In this document: positions 17,339 through 26,636 of the stretch, one piece after another | Numbering within the stretch: the stretch's first letter is position 1 | Layout: every line of letters starts with the position of its first letter | Assembly (NCBI GenBank): GCA_963540515.1 | Contig: CAUTNA010000002.1 | Span: 1-64,000, forward strand | Length of the DNA stretch: 64,000 nucleotides | Reading direction: 5' to 3' | Source: JAFGMC01 sp963540515 | GTDB taxonomy: Bacteria; Pseudomonadota; Alphaproteobacteria; Rs-D84 | The notes under the pieces: model-generated | Seen by the model: only the letters and a program-made list of their open reading frames with translations | The model's database searches: none | What the model was told of the DNA's origin: nothing | Program-made: the position numbers and the translations under genes

Positions 17339-18664
17339 ATGTTTATAAAATTTATTAAAAAATCTTTATTGTTTTTATTTATTTTAACTCCTAATTTTTT
17401 ATTTGCTGAATTGAAGCTTGATATAGTTGCAGGTTCAAGTGAACCAATATCAATTGCGATTCAAAAAATAGAAAAATCAAAAAATATAACAGATAAAGAA
17501 GTTGCTGTAATAAGAAATGTTATTGAAAATGATTTAAATTCAACAGGACTTTTTAGAATAGTTTCTCATAAAGCTTTTCCAGAATTTGTAAAATTGGACA
17601 CTATGCCAAACTTTGAAAGTTGGATGAGTATAAAAGCAAAATCTTTACTTCAAATTAAGGTATCTTTAGATTCGGATAATAAATATAAACTTGATTTTTA
17701 TCTTTGGGATATTAATGGAAAAGAACAGATTGAGGCACAAACTTTAATTGCTTCAAAAAAATCAGTCAGAAGGTTGGGACATTTAACAGCAGATAGTGTT
17801 TACGAAAGATTAACAGGGGAGGTCGGTTATTTTGATACTCAGATTGTATTTATCGCTGAAACAGGTCCTGTTGATGAAAGGACAAAGCGTATGGCTATTA
17901 TGGATCAAGATGGTTTTAATTTCAGGTATATTTCAGATGAAAAAACTTTTGTTATGTCTCCACATTTTTCACCAAATTTAAGAACTATTATTTTCCTTTC
18001 GTACAGAAATGATGATCCTTCTGTTTGGACTTTAGATATGGATACAGGACAACAAAGAAGGCTTGGTAAATTTGGTGGAATGAATTTCTCTCCTCGATTT
18101 TCACCAGATGGAACAAAAATTGCTCTTTCTTTGGTTAAAAATGGTATAACAAATATATATGAGTATTCTATTTTAGATAAAACTTTAAAACAACTTACTT
18201 TTGGAACCTCAATTGATACAAGCCCATCTTATTCACCAGATGGAACAAAAATTGCTTTTAATTCAAATAGATCAGGTTCTCAGCAAATTCATGTTTTAAA
18301 TTTAAAAACAGGACAAGAACAAAGAATAACCTATGGAGCTGGAAGATATGCAACTCCTGCTTGGTCGCCTGATGGTGAATTTATTGCTTTTACAAAAATA
18401 GCAGATAATACTTTTTATGTTGGAATTATGAATGAACGAGGTAGAAATGAAAAAATATTAGCAGGAGGTTGGTTTATGGAATCTCCAAGTTGGGCACCAG
18501 GATCAAGACGACTTGTTTATTATGAAACAGAAAAAGCATCAGATGGTATTGAAAGAATAAGTCATATCAGAAGTGTTGATATAACAGGACAAAATATATA
18601 TGAAATACCACTACCTGAGAATATAAATGGTGTCCAACCAACTTGGTCTCCTTTACTGCAATAA
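17339..18664 (+). CDS. tolB: Tol-Pal system protein TolB
   Basis: TolB is a periplasmic beta-propeller that interacts with Pal and helps constrict the outer membrane during division. The 441-residue protein has a signal peptide (about 1-23), the N-terminal domain (AIQKIEKSKNI through VIENDLNSTGLFRIV) and repeated propeller motifs with SPDGTKIA twice and WSPDGEFIAF, followed by SWAPGSRRLVY. AAGG precedes the ATG and a TATACT box lies at 17317-17322. Neither pal nor tolQRA is adjacent; instead a nuclease gene follows five bases later. Confidence 0.93.
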   Translation: MFIKFIKKSLLFLFILTPNFLFAELKLDIVAGSSEPISIAIQKIEKSKNITDKEVAVIRNVIENDLNSTGLFRIVSHKAFPEFVKLDTMPNFESWMSIKAKSLLQIKVSLDSDNKYKLDFYLWDINGKEQIEAQTLIASKKSVRRLGHLTADSVYERLTGEVGYFDTQIVFIAETGPVDERTKRMAIMDQDGFNFRYISDEKTFVMSPHFSPNLRTIIFLSYRNDDPSVWTLDMDTGQQRRLGKFGGMNFSPRFSPDGTKIALSLVKNGITNIYEYSILDKTLKQLTFGTSIDTSPSYSPDGTKIAFNSNRSGSQQIHVLNLKTGQEQRITYGAGRYATPAWSPDGEFIAFTKIADNTFYVGIMNERGRNEKILAGGWFMESPSWAPGSRRLVYYETEKASDGIERISHIRSVDITGQNIYEIPLPENINGVQPTWSPLLQ

Positions 18665-18668
18665 TGTT

Positions 18669-19145
18669 ATGAGAAATATTTTAATAGTATTTTTATTATT
18701 TTTTCCTTTTTCTGGTTTTGCAGTTAAACATAAGTTTATAAAAGCAGAAGTAAATTATATTTTTGATGGTGATACTTTTTCTGCAAAAGTTTTTTTGAAT
18801 AAAGATATAAAAATATCAGTGCGCGTTAGAATACTTGATATTGATACCCCAGAAATATCAGGACAATGTCAAAATGAAATAGATAAAGCAAATTTAGCAA
18901 AAGAAAGATTAAAAGAATTATTACCAATTGGATCTTTTGTAAAACTTTCAAATATAAAAGATGATAAGTATCTTGGACGTATTGATGCGTATGTTATAAA
19001 TTCAAAAGGTCAAAATGTAAGTGATATTATGATAAAAGAAGGTTTTGCAAGAAAATACAAAGGTAAAAAAAGATTACCTTGGTGCACTCAACAAGAAATG
19101 AAAGAGTTTAATTTAAATGAAATAAAAGATTTAAAAAAAGAATGA
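18669..19145 (+). CDS. Secreted thermonuclease-like (SNase) protein
   Basis: A 158-residue protein with a signal peptide (MRNILIVFLLFFPFSGFA) and a staphylococcal-nuclease fold that cuts DNA or RNA with calcium. The calcium and catalytic residues are seen in order: FDGDTF (Asp), VRILDIDTPE (Arg35- and Glu43-equivalents) and LGRIDAYV (Arg87-equivalent), then the GFARKYKG end motif. The C-terminus has an added basic tail. It begins 5 bases after tolB and is probably co-transcribed, so the nuclease should act in the periplasm or outside. The ATG at 18669 is chosen because it starts the signal peptide. Confidence 0.85.
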   Translation: MRNILIVFLLFFPFSGFAVKHKFIKAEVNYIFDGDTFSAKVFLNKDIKISVRVRILDIDTPEISGQCQNEIDKANLAKERLKELLPIGSFVKLSNIKDDKYLGRIDAYVINSKGQNVSDIMIKEGFARKYKGKKRLPWCTQQEMKEFNLNEIKDLKKE

Positions 19146-19181
19146 TTTATATATAATAACTTATACAGTTAAGGAGTTTTT

Positions 19182-19757
19182 ATGCAATTTGCAAAAGATT
19201 TTTTAAAACAATACAGATTAACAACACAAGTATTTTTTAATATGTCTCATTCCTATAGACCTTTGACAGAAAAGGAATCAAATGTTTTAAAATGTATGGC
19301 AAGTTATCTATCAGAAGAACGTTCAAAAAATAAAAAAAATAATATTGATTTTGATATTATTAATGGGAGAGATGGATTTTTAGTTAGAGAATCTTTTTTT
19401 AATAAAACATCTAATACTATTTCAATAAACTATTTTGATAATATGGAAACATTATCATATTTAATAAATAATTATAGTAATGAAAAATTTTATGCAAAAA
19501 CAGATTTAACAGAAAATGATATATATACAAGTTTGTATTTTATAAATTCATACAGAAAGAAACATAATAATGAATTTTTATTAACACCAAGAGAAAGACA
19601 AGTTTTAAAATATGAAATAAAAAGGTTATATTGTAAAAATAATAAAACAAAAAAAGAATTTGAAAATATTATTTATTATGAACACCTTTTAAAGAATTAT
19701 GATTTTAATTCATTTTTTAAAAACCAAAATTCTTATTTCAAAAGAGAATCAAGATAA
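19182..19757 (+). CDS. Hypothetical protein
   Basis: A 191-residue charged protein, no signal peptide or membrane segment, no recognised domain. The sequence is rich in Lys, Asn and Tyr, mainly helical, with the phrases RPLTEKESNVLKCMASYLSE and LLTPRERQVLKYEIKRLY. Both repeat an 'LT-x-(K/R)E-x-x-V-L' pattern, and the second recalls the start of LuxR-type helix-turn-helix domains, but the rest of that domain is not convincing. AAGGAG lies 8 bases upstream of the ATG, and a terminator follows. It may be a small regulator; that is a guess. Confidence 0.6.
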   Translation: MQFAKDFLKQYRLTTQVFFNMSHSYRPLTEKESNVLKCMASYLSEERSKNKKNNIDFDIINGRDGFLVRESFFNKTSNTISINYFDNMETLSYLINNYSNEKFYAKTDLTENDIYTSLYFINSYRKKHNNEFLLTPRERQVLKYEIKRLYCKNNKTKKEFENIIYYEHLLKNYDFNSFFKNQNSYFKRESR

Positions 19758-19759
19758 TA

Positions 19760-19786
19760 AAAAAAGGAGGAAAATCCTCATTTTTT
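19760..19786 (+). terminator. Rho-independent terminator
   Basis: GAGGA (19767-19771) and TCCTC (19775-19779) form a short stem with a 3-base loop; outside it an A tract and a T tract can extend the pairing after one mismatch. It ends the tolB-nuclease-hypothetical group and faces the convergent plsC gene, so it can serve both strands. Confidence 0.75.
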
Positions 19787-19800
19787 ATAAAATTTAATTT

Positions 19801-20508
19801 TTAAACAGAATGTCTTGATATTGCGTTTGATACTTCCTCTATCGATGCATTTGATGGAATAACTGGTTCAAAATAAATATTTGCTGTACCTTTTTTTATT
19901 CTTCCTTTTTTTGGCCAATACAGTCCAGAATCAGTACCAACAGGCTGAATTGGTAGTTTTAATTCTTTGGCTATAAATAAAAGTCCTGGTTTTAATTTTA
20001 CTCTTTGTCCGACTTTTGCTCTTGTTCCTTCTGGGAAGATTACTAAAATTTTTCTATCTAAAACTTTTTTTTCTACTATTTCTACTAACTTTTTCATATT
20101 AGTTTTCCCCTTTTTCCTGTTTACAGGAATAAGACCAATTCTTAAAAATGCCCAACCATAAATTGGAATCCAAGTAAGTTCTCTTTTTAAAATAAAAAAT
20201 GAATTTGGTATATGTATTTTAAGTACAGCTACTTCTAATATAGACATATGTTTTGCTGCAATTATTGCCTTACCATCAAGCCTATAATTTTCATTTCTTT
20301 TAAAAGGAATTCCATTTTCTTCTAGTGCAGGATAATGAATTTTATATTTTATTCCTCCAATAATTCTGGCAAGAAAAAGTATATTATAAACCTCTGCATT
20401 TACTATAAAGTTGGTCAATTTTTTCGATATTAATGAAATAAGTAGTATAGGTGCCCAAATAATAAATAAAATTCCCAATAATAATTTAAATATAAAAGTT
20501 CTTATCAT
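19801..20508 (-). CDS. plsC: 1-acyl-sn-glycerol-3-phosphate acyltransferase
   Basis: PlsC adds the second acyl chain to lysophosphatidic acid, making phosphatidic acid. The 235-residue protein has an N-terminal hydrophobic segment, the FPEGTRAK motif, and an acceptor site around residue 80 (KHMSILEVAV). The usual catalytic motif is HX4D; here the fifth residue after His is Glu (H-MSIL-E), a conservative change. Further motifs (LIPVNRKKG and PIQPVGTDSG) fit the family. It is the last gene of a leftward group ftsE-ftsX-DUF218-plsC. Confidence 0.87.
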   Translation of the reverse strand: MIRTFIFKLLLGILFIIWAPILLISLISKKLTNFIVNAEVYNILFLARIIGGIKYKIHYPALEENGIPFKRNENYRLDGKAIIAAKHMSILEVAVLKIHIPNSFFILKRELTWIPIYGWAFLRIGLIPVNRKKGKTNMKKLVEIVEKKVLDRKILVIFPEGTRAKVGQRVKLKPGLLFIAKELKLPIQPVGTDSGLYWPKKGRIKKGTANIYFEPVIPSNASIEEVSNAISRHSV

Positions 20509-20520
20509 AATTTACCTTAT

Positions 20521-21036
20521 TTACCTTTCTATACTTTCACGCATTCCAAAGAGAGTTCCTATATATTTTAAATATTCAGTTAACCATCTTTCTAACTGTT
20601 TTTCTATTGTCATATTTGAAAGAGGAACAGGACAGTGTGCTATTTCAATATCATTAAGTTCATTTCTAACTAAATACTTTGCACGATTAAAATGATCTGC
20701 ACTTGTTATTAATACGATTCGATTTAATCCATTTTTTATAGCAATATTTTTTATAGCAATTGCATTTTGATAAGTAGTTTTTGATTTAGATTCTACAATT
20801 ACCTTCTTAGGTAAATTTTTTATATTAGCACCCGCCCCAATAATATATAAATTTACATTTGGTTTATTATTCAGGATTTTTATTGCAAATGGTATTCTTC
20901 TTGCATCTCCAGTTAACACAAATATATTATCTTTTTCTAAAATTGTAGAACAGGTTGTAGGTGCTGTTGATTTAAATATCATTCCTCCCATTACAAAAAG
21001 ACTTAATACTAATAAAGATTTAGAGAAAAGAGCCAT
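20521..21036 (-). CDS. DUF218 (YdcF/SanA-like) membrane-anchored protein
   Basis: A 171-residue protein with an N-terminal hydrophobic segment followed by the DUF218 domain, as in SanA, ElyC and YdcF. Motifs visible are IFVLTGDARRI near the start, the acidic VIVESKSKTTYQNA (the conserved E-x-x-S-x-x-T-x-x-N site), and VLITSADHFNRAKYL. DUF218 proteins are linked to peptidoglycan or enterobacterial common antigen handling, but the reaction is unknown. It is one base upstream of ftsX on the same strand, so the three genes form an operon. Confidence 0.82.
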   Translation of the reverse strand: MALFSKSLLVLSLFVMGGMIFKSTAPTTCSTILEKDNIFVLTGDARRIPFAIKILNNKPNVNLYIIGAGANIKNLPKKVIVESKSKTTYQNAIAIKNIAIKNGLNRIVLITSADHFNRAKYLVRNELNDIEIAHCPVPLSNMTIEKQLERWLTEYLKYIGTLFGMRESIER

Positions 21037-21037
21037 T

Positions 21038-21874
21038 TTAATTTTGTTCTAAAATCCTGTTTGTCACTTTTCTTGTTATTGAAAGCGATGCTAATGATAT
21101 TATAACTGGTGTAAGTAATAATATCCACAAACTAAATTTATCAAGACCAATCATAGTGATGAAGCCAATTTTTGAAGATTTTGCTATTTTTATAATTAAT
21201 AAAATTATAGGAGTTGCAAATATAAAACCAATTGCTCCAGAAACTAAACAAATTTTTCCTACAATTTTTTGCATTTGTTTTACCACAAAGTTATCACTTG
21301 CTCCAACCTGATTAAGAATAAATAATTCATGTTGATGAATTTGTGCAGTATTTTTGACTATATATAAAATACAAGTAATTATTGTACCTATTGTAAGAAT
21401 TAAAATAATTATAGAAATATAAATTATATTAATTCCAACATTTGTTGTATTTTTAACAGCATCGCTATGACTTAAAAATCTTCCAAATTTTGATATTTCA
21501 TTTTTAAAATTAGATATATGTTTAATATCCTTAAATTTGACTTCATAAACTGTTGGAAAATAATTAGCAAAAGGTATCTTGCCACTGGATGACCAAGGTT
21601 TTAATATTCTTTCAATTTCATCTTTAGAAATTTTTGTAACCTTTTCAAATATATTTCTATTTTTATCAATTACTTCTGTTGCGTTAGAAATATCATCTGA
21701 TAGAATTTGAATTGTTCCAAATAGTTCCCATTGATTATTCCATTTTTTTATACCTGTTGTAATTGATAAAACAATTCCAATTATTAAAATTGATAAAAAA
21801 CTCAAAAGAGACATTATTGCAGTCATAAATATTGACTGATCTTTTATAAAAGAAAAAATTTCATTTTTTTTCAT
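21038..21874 (-). CDS. ftsX: Cell division protein FtsX
   Basis: FtsX is the membrane partner of FtsE in the divisome; it activates periplasmic amidases through their regulators. The 278-residue protein shows four hydrophobic segments, one after a short cytoplasmic N-terminus (about 19-40), then a periplasmic loop, and three near the C-terminus in the ABC3/FtsX layout, with HELFILNQVGASDNFVVKQ as the coupling region. Sequence similarity is moderate; identification rests on topology and on its place 4 bases downstream of ftsE. Confidence 0.85.
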   Translation of the reverse strand: MKKNEIFSFIKDQSIFMTAIMSLLSFLSILIIGIVLSITTGIKKWNNQWELFGTIQILSDDISNATEVIDKNRNIFEKVTKISKDEIERILKPWSSSGKIPFANYFPTVYEVKFKDIKHISNFKNEISKFGRFLSHSDAVKNTTNVGINIIYISIIILILTIGTIITCILYIVKNTAQIHQHELFILNQVGASDNFVVKQMQKIVGKICLVSGAIGFIFATPIILLIIKIAKSSKIGFITMIGLDKFSLWILLLTPVIISLASLSITRKVTNRILEQN

Positions 21875-21878
21875 TTTC

Positions 21879-22658
21879 TTAACTGTTATTCTCAGCTATT
21901 TTATCAAATCGTTCTGATAATTCTGCAAAATAATTCTGTGGTTTTGGACCTTTCCAAGTTTTTTTTGTAGTTTCTTCAGTTCTGTTTGTAAAACTCACTT
22001 TACCATCTTCAATTATAATAGTTGGAAATTTATAGCTGGACATAATTTTTAAACTATGTGTTGCGATTATAACTGTCGTACCAAATTTTTTATTCATTTG
22101 AACAAATAATTCCATTAGTTTAGAAGCATTTTTATCATCCAAATTACCAGTTGGTTCATCAGCAAGCAAAATATCAGGTTGAACTATGATAGCACGTGCA
22201 ACAGATATTCTTTGTTGTTGTCCTCCACTTAAGGTTTTTGGATAATTTTCCGCAAATCTTGAAAGTCCAACCCACTCTAAAGTATTATTAACAAGTTCTT
22301 TAACTTTATATTCAGGATAATTTCTAACCCTAAGTGGTAATGCAACATTATCAAAAACGGTTAAGTGGGAAAGCAAAGAATACTCTTGAAAAACTATTGA
22401 CATTTTCTTACGTAATTCTGTTATCTGATCATGTGATAAGTCTGATATTGATTTTCCAAATAATTTAATCTGTCCACGACTTTGTTTAAAAAGTCCATAA
22501 ATAAGTTTTAAAAGAGTTGTTTTACCTGCACCTGACATTCCAGATAAAAAGTAAAAAGATCCTTTACTTATATTAAAGGACACATCTGATAAGATTTCTT
22601 TATCTGATTCGTATTTGGCCCCAACTCCAACAAAAGAAATAACAGTATTACTCGACAT
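21879..22658 (-). CDS. ftsE: Cell division ATP-binding protein FtsE
   Basis: The ATPase of the FtsEX complex. The 259-residue protein has the ABC motifs: Walker A GMSGAGKTTL (about 39-48), Q loop, signature LSGGQQQR, Walker B ILLADEPTGNLD and the switch His in ATHS. It is longer at the C-terminus than typical FtsE (about 220), ending with a polar 30-residue tail rich in Lys and Glu. Gene pair with ftsX fixes the identity; LolD-type transporters are the main alternative and would have a different partner. Confidence 0.88.
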   Translation of the reverse strand: MSSNTVISFVGVGAKYESDKEILSDVSFNISKGSFYFLSGMSGAGKTTLLKLIYGLFKQSRGQIKLFGKSISDLSHDQITELRKKMSIVFQEYSLLSHLTVFDNVALPLRVRNYPEYKVKELVNNTLEWVGLSRFAENYPKTLSGGQQQRISVARAIIVQPDILLADEPTGNLDDKNASKLMELFVQMNKKFGTTVIIATHSLKIMSSYKFPTIIIEDGKVSFTNRTEETTKKTWKGPKPQNYFAELSERFDKIAENNS

Positions 22659-22710
22659 AAATCTGAAGAGGAGTTTAATAGAATTTTACATTTTGGTCAA
22701 GTTATGCATT

Positions 22711-23283
22711 TTATAAAAATGTAAGAATAAGAAAACCTACAATTGTAAAAAAAATAGCTAATAAAGTTAATGGAAGAAAGAACTTTTTTAATATTAAATT
22801 TGCTTTTTCTTGAAAGATATAAAGCAAAGTACCAATTATTGCAAATCTTCCAGTTCTAAATATCGCAGATATTCCAATAAACAAGTATATTGGATATCCA
22901 ATAAAACCAGCAGTGATTGCCATTAACTTATAAGGAACTGGGGTAAAAGCAGTAATAAATATAATCAAAATTCCATGCTTTATAAATAAATGTTTTGCTA
23001 TTTCAAATTTTTCTAAACTTGAAAAATTTTCAATTAACCAAATTCCAAGCGAATCGAATAAATAAAAACCAATTAAATATGATATAATTCCTCCAACAAT
23101 TGATCCTATTGATGCAGATATAATAACAGGTAAAGCTTTTTTTTTATCAGCTATAATAGATGGAGTTATAAAAACTTCTGGTGGAATAAATAAAAAAATT
23201 GATTCAAATACAGTTTCTAAAAACACTATTATAAAATAATATGGTTTGGTAGATTGCTTTAAAATACTTTCAACAAGTTTCAT
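22711..23283 (-). CDS. DedA/VTT-family membrane protein
   Basis: A 190-residue integral membrane protein with about five hydrophobic segments. Features of the DedA/SNARE-associated (VTT) family are present: the early ETVFESIFLFIPPEV segment, then the central loop PVPYKLMAITAGF and a later FRTGRFAI motif with its conserved arginine, as in the YqaA subfamily. DedA proteins are thought to move lipid carriers or phospholipids across the membrane. It is separated by 52 bases from ftsE on the same strand and may be read from the same or a nearby promoter. Confidence 0.8.
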   Translation of the reverse strand: MKLVESILKQSTKPYYFIIVFLETVFESIFLFIPPEVFITPSIIADKKKALPVIISASIGSIVGGIISYLIGFYLFDSLGIWLIENFSSLEKFEIAKHLFIKHGILIIFITAFTPVPYKLMAITAGFIGYPIYLFIGISAIFRTGRFAIIGTLLYIFQEKANLILKKFFLPLTLLAIFFTIVGFLILTFL

Positions 23284-23329
23284 AAGTTTATCATTGTAAT
23301 AAATAAAATTGTATTTTACAATTTAGAAT

Positions 23330-23680
23330 ATGTTAGTAAAAAAACAAACAAATAGATCAGAAAAAATATCAAGTAAGGTAAAAACTTTAGTTGCTGAGAT
23401 TCTGCTTTATAAATTTTCTGAAGATCCAATAATATCAACTGTATCAGTTGTTGATGCCGTATCTCGTGGTGGATTTAATTTTGTTAAATTATTTTATTAC
23501 TCAAGTTTTGATAATAAAAAATTATTGCAAGATTCTTTAGATAATATTACAAAATTTGTACGAAAAGAATTAGCTTTAAAATTAAATCAAAAATATACTC
23601 CTGAAATTAAATTTGTTTATGATGATACATTAGAAAAATCAGAGAGAATAGAAAAACTTCTTTCACAAATAAAATATTAA
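23330..23680 (+). CDS. rbfA: Ribosome-binding factor A
   Basis: RbfA aids maturation of the 30S subunit, processing the 5' end of 16S rRNA, and is needed at low temperature. The 116-residue protein has the KH-like fold with ISSKVKTLVAEILL at the start and KYTPEIKFVYDDTLEKSERIEKLL at the end, the latter being the RbfA signature region. It is short but complete. It runs divergently from the DedA gene and is 58 bases upstream of lepA. Confidence 0.9.
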   Translation: MLVKKQTNRSEKISSKVKTLVAEILLYKFSEDPIISTVSVVDAVSRGGFNFVKLFYYSSFDNKKLLQDSLDNITKFVRKELALKLNQKYTPEIKFVYDDTLEKSERIEKLLSQIKY

Positions 23681-23738
23681 AAAAAGCAATTGAATTTATT
23701 GTTATACTTGTTTACCATTGCCACAAGATAAGGACAAT

Positions 23739-25529
23739 ATGAAACAATCAAATATAAGAAATTTTGCAATTGTTGCTCACATAGATCACGGAAAATCAAC
23801 TCTTTCAGACAGACTTATAGAATTTACTGGAAATTTAGATAAGAGAGAGATGAAAGAGCAAGTATTAGATTCTATGGATATAGAAAGAGAAAGAGGAATT
23901 ACAATCAAGTCACAAACTGTAAGATTGAATTACACAGATGAAAATGGAGAGGTTTATCAATTAAATTTAATGGATACTCCGGGACATGTTGATTTTTCTT
24001 ATGAGGTATCCAGAAGTTTGGCCGCGTGTGAGGGTGCGATTATTTTGGTTGATGCAACTCAAGGAGTTCAAGCACAGACTCTTGCAAACGCTTATCTTGC
24101 CTTAGATAATAATTTAGAAATGTTGCCTGTATTAAATAAAATAGATTTACCTTCTAGTGATGTAGAATCTACTAAAGAACAAATATCAGATGTTATTGGA
24201 TTAAATGCAGATAATGCTTTATCTGTTTCTGGTAAAACAGGGGAAGGTGTACCTCTTTTATTAAAAGAAATAGTATCAAAATTACCATCTCCAAAAGGAG
24301 ATGAAAATGGAAAACCTCGTGCTTTGTTAGTTGATTCTTGGTATGATTCTTATTTAGGTGTTGTTATTCTGGTTCGTATAGTTGATGGAAGATTTTTTGA
24401 AGGACAAAAAATAAAATTTTTTGATACAACTGCTGAATATACAATTGATAAAATAGGATATTTTACTCCAAAGATGATTTATACAAATAGTCTTTCAACT
24501 GGTGAAATTGGCTTTATTATAACTGGTATGAAAACTATTAGAGATTGTAAAGTTGGTGATACAATTGTTGATAGTAAACAAGGTGGTGAGAGATTACCAG
24601 GATTTAAACCTTCTGTTCCTGTTGTTTTTTCAAGTTTTTTTCCAGTTCAAGCTGATGATTATCCAAATCTCAGAGATAGTGCAGAAAAACTTTCTTTAAA
24701 TGATTCATCTTTTGTTTTTACTACTGAAAAATCAAGTGCGCTCGGTTTTGGTCTTCGTTGTGGATTTCTTGGACTTTTACATATGGAAATAATCAGTGAA
24801 AGGCTTTCTAGAGAATTTAATATAAATTTAATTAATACAGTTCCAAGTGTTCTATATAAAATATATCTAAACAATGGTGAAATAATAGATCTTGAAAATC
24901 CTGCTGATATGCCAGAACAGACTATGATAAAAAATATTAAAGAACCTTGGGTAAATTCTACAATTATGGTACCTGAAAAATATATGGGTGGAATACTTAC
25001 TTTATGTTCAAAATGTAGAGGTATTCAGGAAAATATATCTTATGTTGGAAATCGTGTCGTTTTGAAATATAAATTACCTCTTTCTGAAATAGTTTTTGAT
25101 TTTTATGATCGTATTAAATCTTTATCAAGTGGTTATGCAAGTTTTGATTATTCAATCTATGGTTATGAAGATTCTGATTTGGTGAAAGTATCTATTCTTG
25201 TAAACGAAGAAAAGGTTGAGCCTTTATCATTCTTATGTCATAGATCTTTTTCTGAAAGAAGAGGTAGACAAATAGTTGAAAGGCTAAAAGATTTGATACC
25301 AAGGCACCAATTTAAAATACCTCTTCAGGCTGCAATTGGTGGTAAGATAATTGCAAGAGAGACAATTGCAGCATTTCGTAAAGATGTTACTGCAAAATGT
25401 TATGGAGGAGATATAACAAGAAAAAGAAAATTATTAGAAAAACAAAAAGAAGGTAAAAAAAGACTTCGTACTTTTGGTAATGTAGAAATTCCTCAATCTG
25501 CTTTTATTAATGCATTAAAGGTTGAATAA
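23739..25529 (+). CDS. lepA: Elongation factor 4 (LepA)
   Basis: LepA is a translational GTPase that acts on the ribosome, with a role in initiation and in 30S biogenesis. The GTP-binding motifs are complete: AHIDHGKST (G1), GITIKSQTV (G2), DTPGHVD (G3) and NKIDLPSSD (G4). The C-terminal LepA-specific domain is present (GGKIIARETIAAFRKDVTAK and GGDITRKRKLLEKQKEGKKR). The ATG at 23739 has AAGGA upstream and gives 596 residues, close to the E. coli 599; a TTG at 23718 is weaker. It overlaps nothing but is followed at once by the next gene, sharing TAAATG. Confidence 0.95.
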   Translation: MKQSNIRNFAIVAHIDHGKSTLSDRLIEFTGNLDKREMKEQVLDSMDIERERGITIKSQTVRLNYTDENGEVYQLNLMDTPGHVDFSYEVSRSLAACEGAIILVDATQGVQAQTLANAYLALDNNLEMLPVLNKIDLPSSDVESTKEQISDVIGLNADNALSVSGKTGEGVPLLLKEIVSKLPSPKGDENGKPRALLVDSWYDSYLGVVILVRIVDGRFFEGQKIKFFDTTAEYTIDKIGYFTPKMIYTNSLSTGEIGFIITGMKTIRDCKVGDTIVDSKQGGERLPGFKPSVPVVFSSFFPVQADDYPNLRDSAEKLSLNDSSFVFTTEKSSALGFGLRCGFLGLLHMEIISERLSREFNINLINTVPSVLYKIYLNNGEIIDLENPADMPEQTMIKNIKEPWVNSTIMVPEKYMGGILTLCSKCRGIQENISYVGNRVVLKYKLPLSEIVFDFYDRIKSLSSGYASFDYSIYGYEDSDLVKVSILVNEEKVEPLSFLCHRSFSERRGRQIVERLKDLIPRHQFKIPLQAAIGGKIIARETIAAFRKDVTAKCYGGDITRKRKLLEKQKEGKKRLRTFGNVEIPQSAFINALKVE

Positions 25530-26519
25530 ATGGCTCATCAATTTTTATTCAGTCCATATATTCTAGATAATTTATCAATTCCAAGTAACGGTTTTGATGT
25601 AGTTCAAGATTCTGTTCAACCGCTTCTTAAAATGTATATAACAAGCAGAGGAGTAAAAAGTTTTTTTATCAGAAAAAGAATAAATGGAAAAGATAAAAGA
25701 ATTATACTTGGAAAATACCCAGATTTAGATATTGATAAAGCAAGGGTTTTAGCAGAAAAAACTGTAAAACTATCAATAAAGAAAAAAAGAATTTCAAATA
25801 AAAAAATATTGTTTTCAAAAGTTATAGATTTATATTTGCTCTCGAAAGTTCATAGAAACCAAGATTCTATGAAAAAACTTACTTGTAGTATAAAAAATCA
25901 CCTTAGTTCTTTTTTTGAAAAATTTGTAAGAGATATATCAAAAGACGATATTGAAATTTTATTGAATAATATCTCTGGTGCATCAATCAGAAACAGACTT
26001 TTAGAACTTTTAAATTCAATATTTAATTTTTCGATAGAGAAAGGATATTTAATTGAAAATCCTGCAACTAATATAAAAAAAATTACAGAGCAAAGACGTG
26101 TTAGACCTCTTACAAAAGCAGGGCTTAAAAGATTGATAACTGTTATAAATAAGGAAAAAAATCAAACAATAAAAGTTGCCTTTTTAATGCTTGTTTACAG
26201 TTTTCTTACAAAATCGAAAATTTTTTCTATGAAGTGGTCTGAGTTAGATTTTAATAAATATACTTGGAATAATTACCCATTATCTGATAAAGCTTGTATT
26301 TTATTGCAGGATTTACCTCAGACAGGAATTTGGGTTTTTAGTGGTAGAAAAGGACATTTAACAGATCCCAGAAGTGTTTGGAAACAGATAGTTTCAAAGG
26401 CAAAAATACCAAATTTAACAATGGATGATGTTCATAAGTTTTTAAGCAGACAGCTTGTTTGGAGTTCAAATATAGAAATTTTAAGAAGTAATATGAACGA
26501 ACTTATAAATAATTTATAA
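25530..26519 (+). CDS. Tyrosine-recombinase-like protein lacking catalytic residues
   Basis: A 329-residue protein built like P4/prophage-type tyrosine recombinases: the end of the arm-binding DUF4102 domain (GKYPDLDIDKARVLAEK), a SAM-like core-binding domain (about 90-185), then a catalytic-like domain (LTKAGLKRL, FLMLVYSFL, MKWSELDF). But the catalytic residues are gone. The TGxRxxE arginine site reads SFLTKSKI, the lysine beta-hairpin is deleted between W and VPLS, the HxxR box reads HKFLSR, and no final tyrosine is seen after SRQLVWSS. It starts at the TAAATG shared with the lepA stop, so the two are translationally coupled. It may have become a DNA-binding protein; that is inference. Confidence 0.72.
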   Translation: MAHQFLFSPYILDNLSIPSNGFDVVQDSVQPLLKMYITSRGVKSFFIRKRINGKDKRIILGKYPDLDIDKARVLAEKTVKLSIKKKRISNKKILFSKVIDLYLLSKVHRNQDSMKKLTCSIKNHLSSFFEKFVRDISKDDIEILLNNISGASIRNRLLELLNSIFNFSIEKGYLIENPATNIKKITEQRRVRPLTKAGLKRLITVINKEKNQTIKVAFLMLVYSFLTKSKIFSMKWSELDFNKYTWNNYPLSDKACILLQDLPQTGIWVFSGRKGHLTDPRSVWKQIVSKAKIPNLTMDDVHKFLSRQLVWSSNIEILRSNMNELINNL

Positions 26520-26536
26520 AACACTCTGTTCCATAA
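26520..26536 (+). repeat. Left terminal inverted repeat
   Basis: Seventeen bases, starting AACACTCTG and ending CCATAA, identical to the reverse complement of the right end. Beyond position 26536 the two ends diverge. Confidence 0.85.
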
Positions 26537-26636
26537 GATGATTGGAAAATAATATATGTGTCCTAAATAATAATTTATTATTGAAAAAAAATAGATATTT
26601 TTAATATTTTACATATTATGGTAAGGAAGGTTTATT

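Noticed and set aside
26510..26540. Idea that the mobile element cut off the 3' end of the recombinase-like gene
   Set aside because: Joining the flanks at TATAAA keeps the same TAA stop, so the gene ended there before insertion.
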